From Deltaproteobacteria bacterium (GTDB lineage: Bacteria > Myxococcota > XYA12-FULL-58-9 > JAUUZB01), in contig JAUUZB010000388.1 of assembly GCA_030590185.1 (NCBI GenBank), positions 1 to 5,304 on the forward strand: a stretch of 5,304 nucleotides of DNA, in the 5' to 3' direction. Position 1 is the first letter of the stretch. Each line of letters starts with the position of its first letter. Made by a program: the position numbers and the translations under genes. The notes below the pieces were generated by a model. It was not told the origin of the DNA. It searched no databases and worked only from the letters and a program-made list of their open reading frames with translations. Of the stretch, positions 1 to 5,304 are shown piece after piece.

Positions 1-14
1 AGCTCCTTGATCAT
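1..14 (-). CDS. 5' end of an unidentified gene downstream of the phosphate symporter (possibly PhoU-like)
   Basis: On the minus strand an ATG at 14-12 opens a frame reading M-I-K-E-L (the fifth codon is CTN, so Leu whatever its third base) before the window ends. It starts 14 nt after the symporter stop codon and is preceded by a GGAGG ribosome site, so it looks like the next gene of the same operon. Five residues cannot identify a product. Bacterial Na/Pi cotransporter genes are often followed by, or fused to, a PhoU-domain protein, and the symporter here has no fused PhoU domain, so a separate PhoU-like regulator is my best guess from context. It could equally be unrelated. The start is supported by spacing and the Shine-Dalgarno sequence, not by homology. 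Confidence 0.6.
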
Positions 15-18
15 GGGA

Positions 19-23
19 CCTCC
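19..23 (-). promoter_or_regulatory. Ribosome binding site (GGAGG) for the gene leaving at base 1
   Basis: The minus strand reads GGAGGT-CCC-ATG, a near-perfect Shine-Dalgarno match 4 nt (from GGAGG) before the ATG at 14. It is the main evidence that a gene starts here, because only five codons are in view. It lies inside the 14-nt gap after the symporter stop codon, consistent with coupled expression. Confidence 0.65.
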
Positions 24-28
24 GGTTT

Positions 29-1189
29 CTAACCCCAGATGAGCTTGTGAACGAAGATGAGCGCCGCCGGCAGCAGGAAGAAGAGTCCCACCACGTAGCC
101 GATCGCCCACGGGCGCGACTCGACCGCCGTGTCGGCCAACCAGCGGGCCGCCCGCAGGGGCAGCTCGCGGATCGGCTCGAAGGGCAAAATGAGCAGAATC
201 CCACCCACATTGAACCACAGGTGAACCAGGGCGATCTCCACTCCGAAGTGGGCGTTCTGCCCCGACACGGCGAGCGAGGCGAGCAGGGCGGTGATGGTGG
301 TGCCTATGTTCGCCCCGAGGGTGATCGGAAACGCCTGGCGCAGGGTGATCAGACCCGCCGCGGCCAGCGGCACCAACAACGAGGTGGTGATCGAACTCGA
401 CTGCACCAGAACGGTGGCCACCGCGCCGACCACCAGGGAGATGATGACGTTTCGGCCCAGCACCCGTGAGACATACGCCTCGACGCGGGTTTGCATGAGG
501 GACCGCATCAGCTTGACGATCAGCATCAGCGCCAGGAAGATCAGCAGGCCGCTGAGCAGGATGATAACGATCGCCTGACCGATCGGATGGTCGAAGAGGA
601 GCTCCGCCAATCCCTTGATGGGCGCACCGCCGGCCTTGAGCACTGACTTGAGCGGGCTCTCGTAGGTGACCCCGCTGCCGGTGGTGAGCAGACCGCTCAG
701 CCCCCGAGCGGTGCGCTGCAAGATGCCGGTCGCCATCTCGAGCGGTAGCAGGATGAGCACCGCACCAAAATTGAAAAAGTCGTGGCAGGTGGCGACCGCG
801 AAGGCCTTGCGGAACTCGTCGCGGCGGCCGGCGTGACCGAAGGAGACGATGCTGTTGGTGACCGTGGTGCCGATGTTGGCGCCCATGATCATGGGAATGG
901 CGTTGGCCAGGGGCAGCGGGTTTAGGGGTGCGGCTACCAGGCCGACGATCATCGAGGTGGTCACCGAGGAGCTCTGCACCACGGTGGTGGCGAGGATGCC
1001 GACCACCAGGCCAACGAAGGGGTTCTCGGTGGCGGCGAAGAAGCTGTCGAGGACGTCCTTGCCGAGCAGCTTGAAGCCCGAGCCGAGTCCCTTGATGCCG
1101 ATCAAAAAGATGAACAGCAACGCCAGGACAGCGACCGCCCTCAGAGCGGTTACCAGCGGCTGTTTTTTGATCGGTATCTTTGGGATCAC
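29..1189 (-). CDS. Sodium-dependent phosphate symporter, SLC34/NptA type (Na/Pi cotransporter)
   Basis: Inner-membrane carrier predicted to import inorganic phosphate with Na+. The 386 residues show the diagnostic inverted duplication of the Na_Pi_cotrans family: QSSSVTTS at 72-79 with GANIGTT at 103-109, and QSSSITTS at 263-270 with GANIGTT at 292-298. In characterised SLC34 proteins the two QSSS segments form the substrate and Na+ site. The stretch following the first GANIGTT (N-S-I-V, then R-R-D-E-F-R-K-A-F, then H-D-F-F-N at 136-140) resembles the vertebrate NaPi-II and Vibrio NptA branch rather than the YjbB-like branch. Hydrophobic segments lie near 16-36, 57-86, 95-117, 137-153, 204-228, 248-281, 286-309, 317-337 and 362-383. 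Length matches NptA (about 380), and there is no C-terminal PhoU domain. The GTG start is chosen because it precedes a basic N-terminus (K-I-P-I-K-K) and the first membrane helix; no good Shine-Dalgarno sequence precedes it. It lies 68 bp behind the 853-residue gene and 14 nt before another gene. Confidence 0.93.
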   Translation of the reverse strand: MIPKIPIKKQPLVTALRAVAVLALLFIFLIGIKGLGSGFKLLGKDVLDSFFAATENPFVGLVVGILATTVVQSSSVTTSMIVGLVAAPLNPLPLANAIPMIMGANIGTTVTNSIVSFGHAGRRDEFRKAFAVATCHDFFNFGAVLILLPLEMATGILQRTARGLSGLLTTGSGVTYESPLKSVLKAGGAPIKGLAELLFDHPIGQAIVIILLSGLLIFLALMLIVKLMRSLMQTRVEAYVSRVLGRNVIISLVVGAVATVLVQSSSITTSLLVPLAAAGLITLRQAFPITLGANIGTTITALLASLAVSGQNAHFGVEIALVHLWFNVGGILLILPFEPIRELPLRAARWLADTAVESRPWAIGYVVGLFFLLPAALIFVHKLIWG

Positions 1190-1216
1190 GGCGGCTGCCC
1201 GTTGAGGGGGAGGCCG

Positions 1217-1243
1217 ACTATAACAGCTGCGTCACCGGGACAA
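1217..1243 (-). promoter_or_regulatory. Candidate sigma70 promoter for the phosphate symporter
   Basis: The gap between the 853-residue gene and the symporter contains, on the minus strand, an extended -10 element TG-T-TATAGT (-10 hexamer 1222-1217, TG at 1225-1224). A weak -35 TTGTCC lies at 1243-1238 with a short 15-bp spacer. Transcription would begin near 1210, giving a leader of about 20 nt before the GTG. This would let the symporter be expressed apart from the upstream gene. I see no direct repeat resembling a Pho box. The call is by eye; the short spacer is a weakness, partly offset by the extended -10. Confidence 0.35.
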
Positions 1244-1257
1244 AGACCATCTCGCCC

Positions 1258-3819
1258 TCAGGAAGCGGCCAAGGCCTCGCGCAGGCGCGCATAGTCAGCG
1301 GAGAGAGAGAAGGCGACTAACGCCGCGATGCGGACCGCTAGCTCCTCAAACAGCATCCGCCCGTCGTCGTCGCGCCGGCTCAGGCAAGCCACCAGGCCGC
1401 GTTGCTCGGCGAGCCCGAGCTCCCGTTGATAGCGGGTGCTGGTCAAGAACAGGGCGCGGATCCCCGCGTTGAGGCTACCACCGAGGAGCAGGCCGCTGCG
1501 GTCGGCGGTGAGTTGCAGCACCCGGCACAGCACCACCAGCTTGGCGCTCTCCGGTCCGATGTCCGCCTTGGCCTCCGCCTCCCCCTCGCCTGATTGGCCG
1601 AGCAACGTGCCGGCGCGATCGCGGGTGGCTCTGATTGTCTGCCGGGCCATCTCCAGGCCTCCGGCGCCGGCGTCCACCAGCGGTCCGAGGTTGCCGCCGA
1701 CGGCGGAAGCCAATTGCCGGCCATCCTCGAGCTTGTAGATGCGCTTGAGCACCGAGAGGGGCACCACCGACCGCACCCAGCGATAGACGCCGCTGCGCCC
1801 GATCAGCGCCTCGAGGGGTATGTAGCGAATCAGCGGCAACACGGTCGCCACCAGGGCGGCGGCCTTGACGCCCTTATCCAGGGCGCCGCGATAATAGTCC
1901 TGGGAGGTGATGCGCGCGTGCTCGAAGCGCAGGTTGGCCAGCTCCGCTCCGACGGCGAAGCGCAACTCCTCCTGCGTCAGGAAATACTCGGAGTCGGGAT
2001 CGAGGTGTTGGCTGCCGATCAGGAGGAAGGCTGGATCCCCTTCGTAGGCGCACAGGCCGACTGATTTTTCGCCGCGGGAGATGTAGGTCGGCGTGGACGG
2101 CATGGCCAGGGCGAGGCAGGCATCGGCCACCGCCTCGGTGACCGCCGGGAGCGCCTCGGCGCTGACCTTCTCGCAATGGGCGCGCAGGTGATCGTAGTCC
2201 GGGACCTCGGACCTGGCGATCCAGAGCGTCAGGCGGCCGAGCACGTTGCCCTCGCGGGCGGCGGGATGTCGCAACACCTCCCGCTGCTCGGGTGAGAGGG
2301 CAGCGATCGCCCGCTGGCCCGCGGGCTGGTTGTCGGGATCGGTTGGGGCGCGGGCGAGGCCGCCCGGCTCGAGCAGGGCGCGGGCCGCATCGGCCCGTTG
2401 GTGCAAGGGGCCCTCGGAGGCAGCGGCCAACGCCTCCATGCGGCTCGGGACCAAGGGCTGGCTGCGGGCCAGAGCGCGGGCACCCTGCTCAGCGCTCAGC
2501 CCGGCGCGCGCCAGCAGCTCGAGTAGGAAGATCCTGAGCTGTTGGCTGCCGGTGGTGATGTCGGTCTCGGGCGATGGCAGCAGGTCGACGAGCTCCTGGG
2601 CTGGCAACTCGTCGACCAGCGCGCTGAGCAGCTCGCGGGCTTCGTCGAGCTCCTCTGCCCAGAGGAGGTGCTCGGCGAACCCGACGTCACGGGCCACGAT
2701 TTTATCTGGCTCCTTTTCCTCGTCGCGCAGGCGCTGGTGGACGTGGCGGTGCAAGGGCAGCGCCCAGCGGGCTAACTCGGAGGACTCTTCGTCGGCGAGG
2801 GCGATGCCCAGCACGGCGAGCCCGTCGGTGGGGGGCACCTGCCAGGCTTCGAGCCACTCGACCAGAATTTGTGACGAGGAGCCCTGTTGGTCCCGCAGGG
2901 CGCGCAAGCCCACGGCGAGCTGTTCGCGTTCGCTGTCGGTGGGGGGCGTCGCCGCGTCGCGGCTGAGTTGCTCGAGGATAAGGCCGGTGATCACGGTCAA
3001 GGGAGGGCGGGGCACGACGTCGCTCAGCAGCAAACGTCTCGCCTCGGCGGCGCCGGCGCCGCTCCATCGCAGCCAGCTCAACCGGGCGGCGGCGCGGATG
3101 GCCGCCGCCGCCTCCATGCCGGGAACGTCGGCGATCTGGTGAAAGAGCTTGTCGCTACTGACCGCGGTTCGCCAACTGGCGTCGCCGACGTTCACCGTAT
3201 CCCGACCGATGGTGTCGGTTAGTGCCAACGGTTTCCAGGGCAGTTCCTGAGGGTCGACGTCGCCGACCGCCGAGATCGTCACCAAGGCGTGACGCCGAGA
3301 GGTCAACAGGTAGCGCAGCTCGGCCTCAGCGCCGGGCAGGGTGTGCGAACCGACCGTCTTGCGGGTGGAGGTCTCGAGCCAGGCGAGCAGCTCCTCATCT
3401 GGCTCGAGGTAGGTCTCGATCCAGACCCGCTCCACCTCGGTGAGGTTTGGGAAGAACGGCGCCGTGGGTACGGCGCTCAAGTCACGCCGGCGTTCGGCGG
3501 CGGCCACCAGACGGCCGATGGCGAGTGCCTCTTTGACCTTGCTCCCGTCACCGAGCTTCACCGCGTAGGTTTGGCGATCGAGCTCGAGCTGATCCCCGAT
3601 CGGTTTTTCGTGGTAGCGAAGGCTGTCGTCGAGTAGGTCGAAGGCGCGCCCGTGCTCGGGGCTGGTGGCGGCCACCAACCAGACGCCGCGCTCCGTTTGG
3701 CAGACGTGGGCCAGGGCGTCGGCCTGCCCGGGCACCGCGAGGGTCGACTTGAGGGCGATGCTGCGTTCGACGGTGCCGTGGTCTTGGTTCGCGATGAAGG
3801 CGGCGATTGAATCGCTCAC
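1258..3819 (-). CDS. Large unnamed protein: two PH-like N-terminal modules, helical solenoid, inactive M48-like zincin domain
   Basis: 853 residues; I do not recognise a named family for the whole chain. Residues about 30-110 and 140-235 look like two related beta-rich modules: D76-x-L-x-L-x4-Y85 matches D207-x-V-x-V-x4-W216 at identical spacing, and the second has the L-L-T-S-R-R pattern seen in bacterial PH-like domains. Residues about 236-570 are Ala/Leu/Glu-rich and helical, solenoid-like, with one TPR-like stretch near 390-405. Residues about 575-800 follow the order of M48 metallopeptidases: a strand ending L-L-I-G-S (599-603), E-L-R-F-A-V-G (618-624), the helix where HExxH belongs (A625-E-L-A-N629) with H634 after it, and L-T-A-D-R-S-G-L (770-777). 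All three expected zinc ligands are replaced (A625, N629, Q769), so proteolysis is unlikely. A moderately hydrophobic patch lies at 651-673, and there is no signal peptide. The GTG start has AGGAG 5 nt upstream; the frame stays open 94 codons further, but that Arg/Pro/Gly-rich stretch would cross into the divergent gene. Role unknown; a scaffold or binding role is inferred. Confidence 0.85.
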   Translation of the reverse strand: MSDSIAAFIANQDHGTVERSIALKSTLAVPGQADALAHVCQTERGVWLVAATSPEHGRAFDLLDDSLRYHEKPIGDQLELDRQTYAVKLGDGSKVKEALAIGRLVAAAERRRDLSAVPTAPFFPNLTEVERVWIETYLEPDEELLAWLETSTRKTVGSHTLPGAEAELRYLLTSRRHALVTISAVGDVDPQELPWKPLALTDTIGRDTVNVGDASWRTAVSSDKLFHQIADVPGMEAAAAIRAAARLSWLRWSGAGAAEARRLLLSDVVPRPPLTVITGLILEQLSRDAATPPTDSEREQLAVGLRALRDQQGSSSQILVEWLEAWQVPPTDGLAVLGIALADEESSELARWALPLHRHVHQRLRDEEKEPDKIVARDVGFAEHLLWAEELDEARELLSALVDELPAQELVDLLPSPETDITTGSQQLRIFLLELLARAGLSAEQGARALARSQPLVPSRMEALAAASEGPLHQRADAARALLEPGGLARAPTDPDNQPAGQRAIAALSPEQREVLRHPAAREGNVLGRLTLWIARSEVPDYDHLRAHCEKVSAEALPAVTEAVADACLALAMPSTPTYISRGEKSVGLCAYEGDPAFLLIGSQHLDPDSEYFLTQEELRFAVGAELANLRFEHARITSQDYYRGALDKGVKAAALVATVLPLIRYIPLEALIGRSGVYRWVRSVVPLSVLKRIYKLEDGRQLASAVGGNLGPLVDAGAGGLEMARQTIRATRDRAGTLLGQSGEGEAEAKADIGPESAKLVVLCRVLQLTADRSGLLLGGSLNAGIRALFLTSTRYQRELGLAEQRGLVACLSRRDDDGRMLFEELAVRIAALVAFSLSADYARLREALAAS

Positions 3820-3824
3820 GTGGA

Positions 3825-3829
3825 CTCCT
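3825..3829 (-). promoter_or_regulatory. Ribosome binding site (AGGAG) that fixes the GTG start of the 853-residue protein
   Basis: The minus strand reads AGGAG-TCCAC-GTG. The five-base spacing to the GTG at 3819 decides the start against a frame that remains open to 4101. The residues following this GTG (S-D-S-I-A-A-F-I) look like ordinary protein, while the upstream in-frame stretch is an Arg/Pro/Gly-rich translation of intergenic DNA. Confidence 0.7.
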
Positions 3830-3876
3830 GGGTAGTGCCGACGTGCCAGTTGGGCATCACCGGGTGCTCGCGCCCG

Positions 3877-3893
3877 CGCGCGGGGCCCGCGCG
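3877..3893. repeat. 17-bp G+C-only dyad in the divergent control region
   Basis: CGCGCGGG at 3877-3884 and CCCGCGCG at 3886-3893 are perfect 8-bp inverted arms around a single G. The dyad sits at the predicted transcription start of the minus-strand gene (about 3888). It could be an operator or the base of a leader hairpin. Such G+C-only dyads also arise by chance in DNA of this composition, so function is not shown. Confidence 0.4.
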
Positions 3894-3894
3894 G

Positions 3895-3924
3895 ATGGTA
3901 GTTGTTCTGGGTGCATCGTGACAA
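3895..3924 (-). promoter_or_regulatory. Candidate sigma70 promoter for the 853-residue gene
   Basis: On the minus strand TTGTCA (3924-3919, five of six matches to TTGACA) is followed after 18 bp by TACCAT (3900-3895, four of six matches to TATAAT). The start of transcription would fall near 3888, leaving a leader of about 69 nt that contains the AGGAG ribosome site. It is the best -35/-10 pair I found on this strand between the two divergent genes. Found by eye only. Confidence 0.4.
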
Positions 3925-3946
3925 CCCGGGTCCGCGCCCCGGGGTT
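3923..3946. repeat. Imperfect inverted repeat overlapping the minus-strand -35 element
   Basis: AACCC-GGG at 3923-3930 can pair with CCC (3938-3940) and GGGTT (3942-3946), with one bulged G at 3941 and a seven-base loop at 3931-3937. It overlaps the last two bases of the -35 candidate at 3919-3924, a position where a repressor could act. Whether it is a real operator cannot be told from one sequence. Confidence 0.3.
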
Positions 3947-3996
3947 CCTCGCGCCTGGCGAGCGACACGCCGCCCGTATTTGCCCGGCTGTCGCCA

Positions 3997-4005
3997 TGCT
4001 ATAGA
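3997..4005 (+). promoter_or_regulatory. Extended -10 promoter placed for a leaderless DUF58 transcript
   Basis: The plus strand reads TG-C-TATAGA at 3997-4005, a full TGn motif plus a five-of-six -10 hexamer, in one of the few A+T-containing spots of the region. Only seven bases (TTCCCCC) separate it from the ATG at 4013, so transcription would start on or one base before the start codon. No Shine-Dalgarno sequence fits in between, as expected for a leaderless mRNA. A weak TTGCCC at 3980-3985 lies 14 bp upstream, too close for a standard -35, so the extended -10 would carry most of the recognition. Confidence 0.45.
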
Positions 4006-4012
4006 TTCCCCC

Positions 4013-5281
4013 ATGGCAAGGCTGCGCGCGGCCCTGGGCATGCTCAGGCGCTGGTTCCCAATCCGGCCCGCCGGCGCTGGGGCCTTGGCGCTATCCGCCA
4101 TCGCGGTGTTTCACTACGGCCGCGGTCGCGGTGATTTGTTGCTCTACGTGATCGGGGGCACCGGCCTCGCCCTGTGTCTCGTCGCGGTCCTGTTGGTCGC
4201 GGTCTCGGCCTGGGTCGTCCGCAAGCGCTTCCGAGAAGAGGCGACCGACCCGCTCCATCTCGACTGCGACGTGCCGGCGGACGCTGGCTCGTTTCTTCGC
4301 ATCCCGCGCATTCCTTTGGTGGAGGTACACTGGCAGTGGCGGAGCCCGCAGGTGCGGCTCGAGCTCGAGCGCTACGGCGGGTTGGTGGCCGAGAAGGTCA
4401 CCCCGCGGCGCCGGGGTCGACACCAGGAATTGGTGCGCCAGGTTTCGGTGGGGGACATCTTTGGTATCGCCGCGATCAGCTTCGTCACCCGAACCCCGCG
4501 GGAGCTGCGTTTCGCGCCCTCCACCGGTGCCCTCGAGAACGTCCCCACCATCACCGGTCTAGCCGGCGGCGACGAGCTCGCTCACCCGGAGGGGGATCCG
4601 ATGGGTGATCGCATGGACATGCGTCGCTACGGTGCGGGGGATCCGATCAAGTTCATTCTATGGAAAGTGTTCGCCAAGTCGCGGACGGTGGTGGTGCGTA
4701 GCCCGGAGCGAGCCTTCTCTCCGGCCCAACAGGTGGTCGCTTACCTGGTGACCGCGTGGGATGATCAGGCCTCGGCAGGCGCGGTGCGGGTCGCCATCGA
4801 GCAGGGCGCCATGGGAGCCGATTGGCTCCTCGGTGTTGATGGCACCGCCGAGACCGCGAGTCATGGTCGAGCCGGACTCGAGCTCGTGATCACCTCGGCC
4901 AGCACGCCGGCCGACCAACAGGGTGCGGGCCTGGCCGACTTCATCCTGCGCACCGCCAACCGCGTTCGGCGGCTGATGATCTTCGTACCTCCCACCCCCG
5001 GGCCGTGGCTCCCCAGGGTGGTGGCGGCCATTGGGGTCCCCTCCACGCGGGTGGACGTGGTGATCGGCACCGATGGTGTCGAGCTAGCCGAGACAGCCTC
5101 GGGCTGTCGCACCTGGATTCATGCCCCCGCGGTCGACGATCGAGCGGTGACCACGCGCTTCGGCCAATTGCAGAGCGTGGTGACCACCCTGACAAAGGCC
5201 GGCGCCAACGTGCTGCTGGCCGATCGCAAGACTGGAGAGGTCTTCCCCACCAGCCAGCTCGAACGCATGAAGGTCGCATGA
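4013..5281 (+). CDS. DUF58 domain-containing membrane-anchored protein (MoxR-associated family)
   Basis: 422 residues. Two hydrophobic N-terminal segments (about 20-36 and 43-69) form a short membrane hairpin, followed by a charged R-K-R-F-R stretch and a soluble domain. The family signature is clear: V-G-D-I-F-G-I at 146-152, then M-R-R-Y-G-A-G-D-P at 203-211 and I-L-W-K at 215-218, followed by A-K-S-R-T and V-V-V-R-S-P-E-R at 226-233. This is the local form of the usual R-x-Y-x-x-G-D ... W-K DUF58 motif. DUF58 proteins commonly accompany MoxR AAA+ ATPases and VWA or transglutaminase-like membrane proteins in envelope or stress-related operons; their biochemical role is poorly defined. Here no moxR lies directly upstream, and the gene starts its own transcript. 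The ATG at 4013 is chosen over an in-frame TTG at 3902, because the extra 37 residues are Arg/Pro-rich and the promoter-like TATAGA lies inside that stretch. The stop overlaps the next ATG. Confidence 0.88.
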   Translation: MARLRAALGMLRRWFPIRPAGAGALALSAIAVFHYGRGRGDLLLYVIGGTGLALCLVAVLLVAVSAWVVRKRFREEATDPLHLDCDVPADAGSFLRIPRIPLVEVHWQWRSPQVRLELERYGGLVAEKVTPRRRGRHQELVRQVSVGDIFGIAAISFVTRTPRELRFAPSTGALENVPTITGLAGGDELAHPEGDPMGDRMDMRRYGAGDPIKFILWKVFAKSRTVVVRSPERAFSPAQQVVAYLVTAWDDQASAGAVRVAIEQGAMGADWLLGVDGTAETASHGRAGLELVITSASTPADQQGAGLADFILRTANRVRRLMIFVPPTPGPWLPRVVAAIGVPSTRVDVVIGTDGVELAETASGCRTWIHAPAVDDRAVTTRFGQLQSVVTTLTKAGANVLLADRKTGEVFPTSQLERMKVA

Positions 5282-5304
5282 GGGCCGTGGTGCGCCTCGT
5301 GGCC
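5278..5304 (+). CDS. 5' end of an unidentified gene translationally coupled to the DUF58 gene
   Basis: An ATG at 5278 shares four bases (ATGA) with the DUF58 stop codon and opens a frame that reads M-R-A-V-V-R-L-V-A up to the window edge. GAAGGT at 5269-5274 could serve as a ribosome site. The overlap is typical of coupled translation of proteins acting together. The nine visible residues, an Arg followed by hydrophobics, would suit the start of a membrane or exported protein. From DUF58 operons elsewhere a transglutaminase-like or VWA/Bat-type membrane protein is a reasonable expectation, but nothing in view identifies it. Confidence 0.65.

Noticed and set aside
1218..1250. Ten-codon frame (M-V-F-V-P-V-T-Q-L-L) between the two minus-strand genes, as a leader peptide gene
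   Set aside because: Too short to judge, no attenuator-like hairpins or codon runs around it, and its end overlaps the promoter candidate. Mentioned only as part of a finding.
1190..1257. Rho-independent terminator after the 853-residue gene
   Set aside because: No G+C-rich stem followed by a run of T is present on the minus strand in this gap.
2246..3142. A 298-codon open frame on the plus strand, antisense to the 853-residue gene
   Set aside because: Its translation is Ser/Arg/Ala-rich low-complexity sequence with no recognisable domain, as expected from the opposite strand of a high-G+C gene. The minus-strand frame is longer, shows domain structure and has a ribosome site.
3910..3930. 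TTGTCAC as half of a Pho box upstream of the minus-strand operon
   Set aside because: Only one heptamer-like element is present, with no second copy 11 bp away; it fits better as a -35 element.
3902..4012. 37-codon N-terminal extension of the DUF58 protein from a TTG at 3902
   Set aside because: It would precede the natural membrane-anchor start with Arg/Pro-rich sequence and would translate through the TATAGA element; the ATG at 4013 gives a normal DUF58 N-terminus.
3820..4101. 94-codon N-terminal extension of the 853-residue protein (start near 4101)
   Set aside because: The extension is Arg/Pro/Gly-rich, overlaps the start of the divergent DUF58 gene, contains both candidate promoters, and is beaten by a GTG with a well-spaced AGGAG.
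737..4882. CTCGAG occurs about 13 times, far more than base composition alone would give
   Set aside because: The occurrences I checked inside the 853-residue gene are in-frame CTC-GAG codons for Leu-Glu, and most of the copies fall in that gene and the DUF58 gene. Codon preference explains them, and they are not evenly spaced or in intergenic DNA.

Overview
The window is a compact, G+C-rich (about two thirds by eye) bacterial chromosome segment. It carries three complete protein-coding genes, the first codons of two more genes (one at each edge), and one divergent intergenic region. Codon use is uniform and strongly G/C-ending, and I see no insertion sequence, tRNA, rRNA, CRISPR array or phage gene. 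The gene content and style suggest a Gram-negative, free-living bacterium of a high-G+C lineage such as Myxococcota or other former Deltaproteobacteria. This taxonomic guess is an inference and is not proven by the sequence.

Layout. Left arm, minus strand, read from the centre leftwards: (i) a 853-residue protein of unrecognised specific name (3819 to 1258); (ii) an SLC34/NptA-type sodium-phosphate symporter (1189 to 29); (iii) 14 nt later, behind a GGAGG ribosome site, the first five codons (M-I-K-E-L) of another gene that leaves the window at base 1. Right arm, plus strand: (iv) a DUF58 protein of 422 residues (4013 to 5281), and (v) a gene whose ATG overlaps the DUF58 stop codon (ATGA) and which leaves the window after nine codons. 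Between the arms, 3820-4012 is a 193-bp divergent control region with a candidate promoter for each arm and two G+C-rich dyads.

The least ordinary gene is the 853-residue protein. Its C-terminal third reads as an M48-type zincin scaffold in which every zinc ligand is replaced: the HExxH position reads A-E-L-A-N, and the downstream glutamate ligand is Gln, just before a retained A-D-R. Its N-terminus appears to hold two related beta-rich modules that resemble bacterial PH-like domains, and the middle is a helical solenoid. It therefore looks like a scaffold or binding protein built on a dead metalloprotease. It is transcribed divergently from a DUF58 gene, a family usually paired with MoxR AAA+ ATPases; no moxR lies immediately upstream here. 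The symporter arm (symporter plus the downstream gene) looks like a separate phosphate-uptake unit with its own possible promoter at 1217-1243. Any functional link between the symporter, the pseudoprotease and the DUF58 operon is inference from adjacency only.
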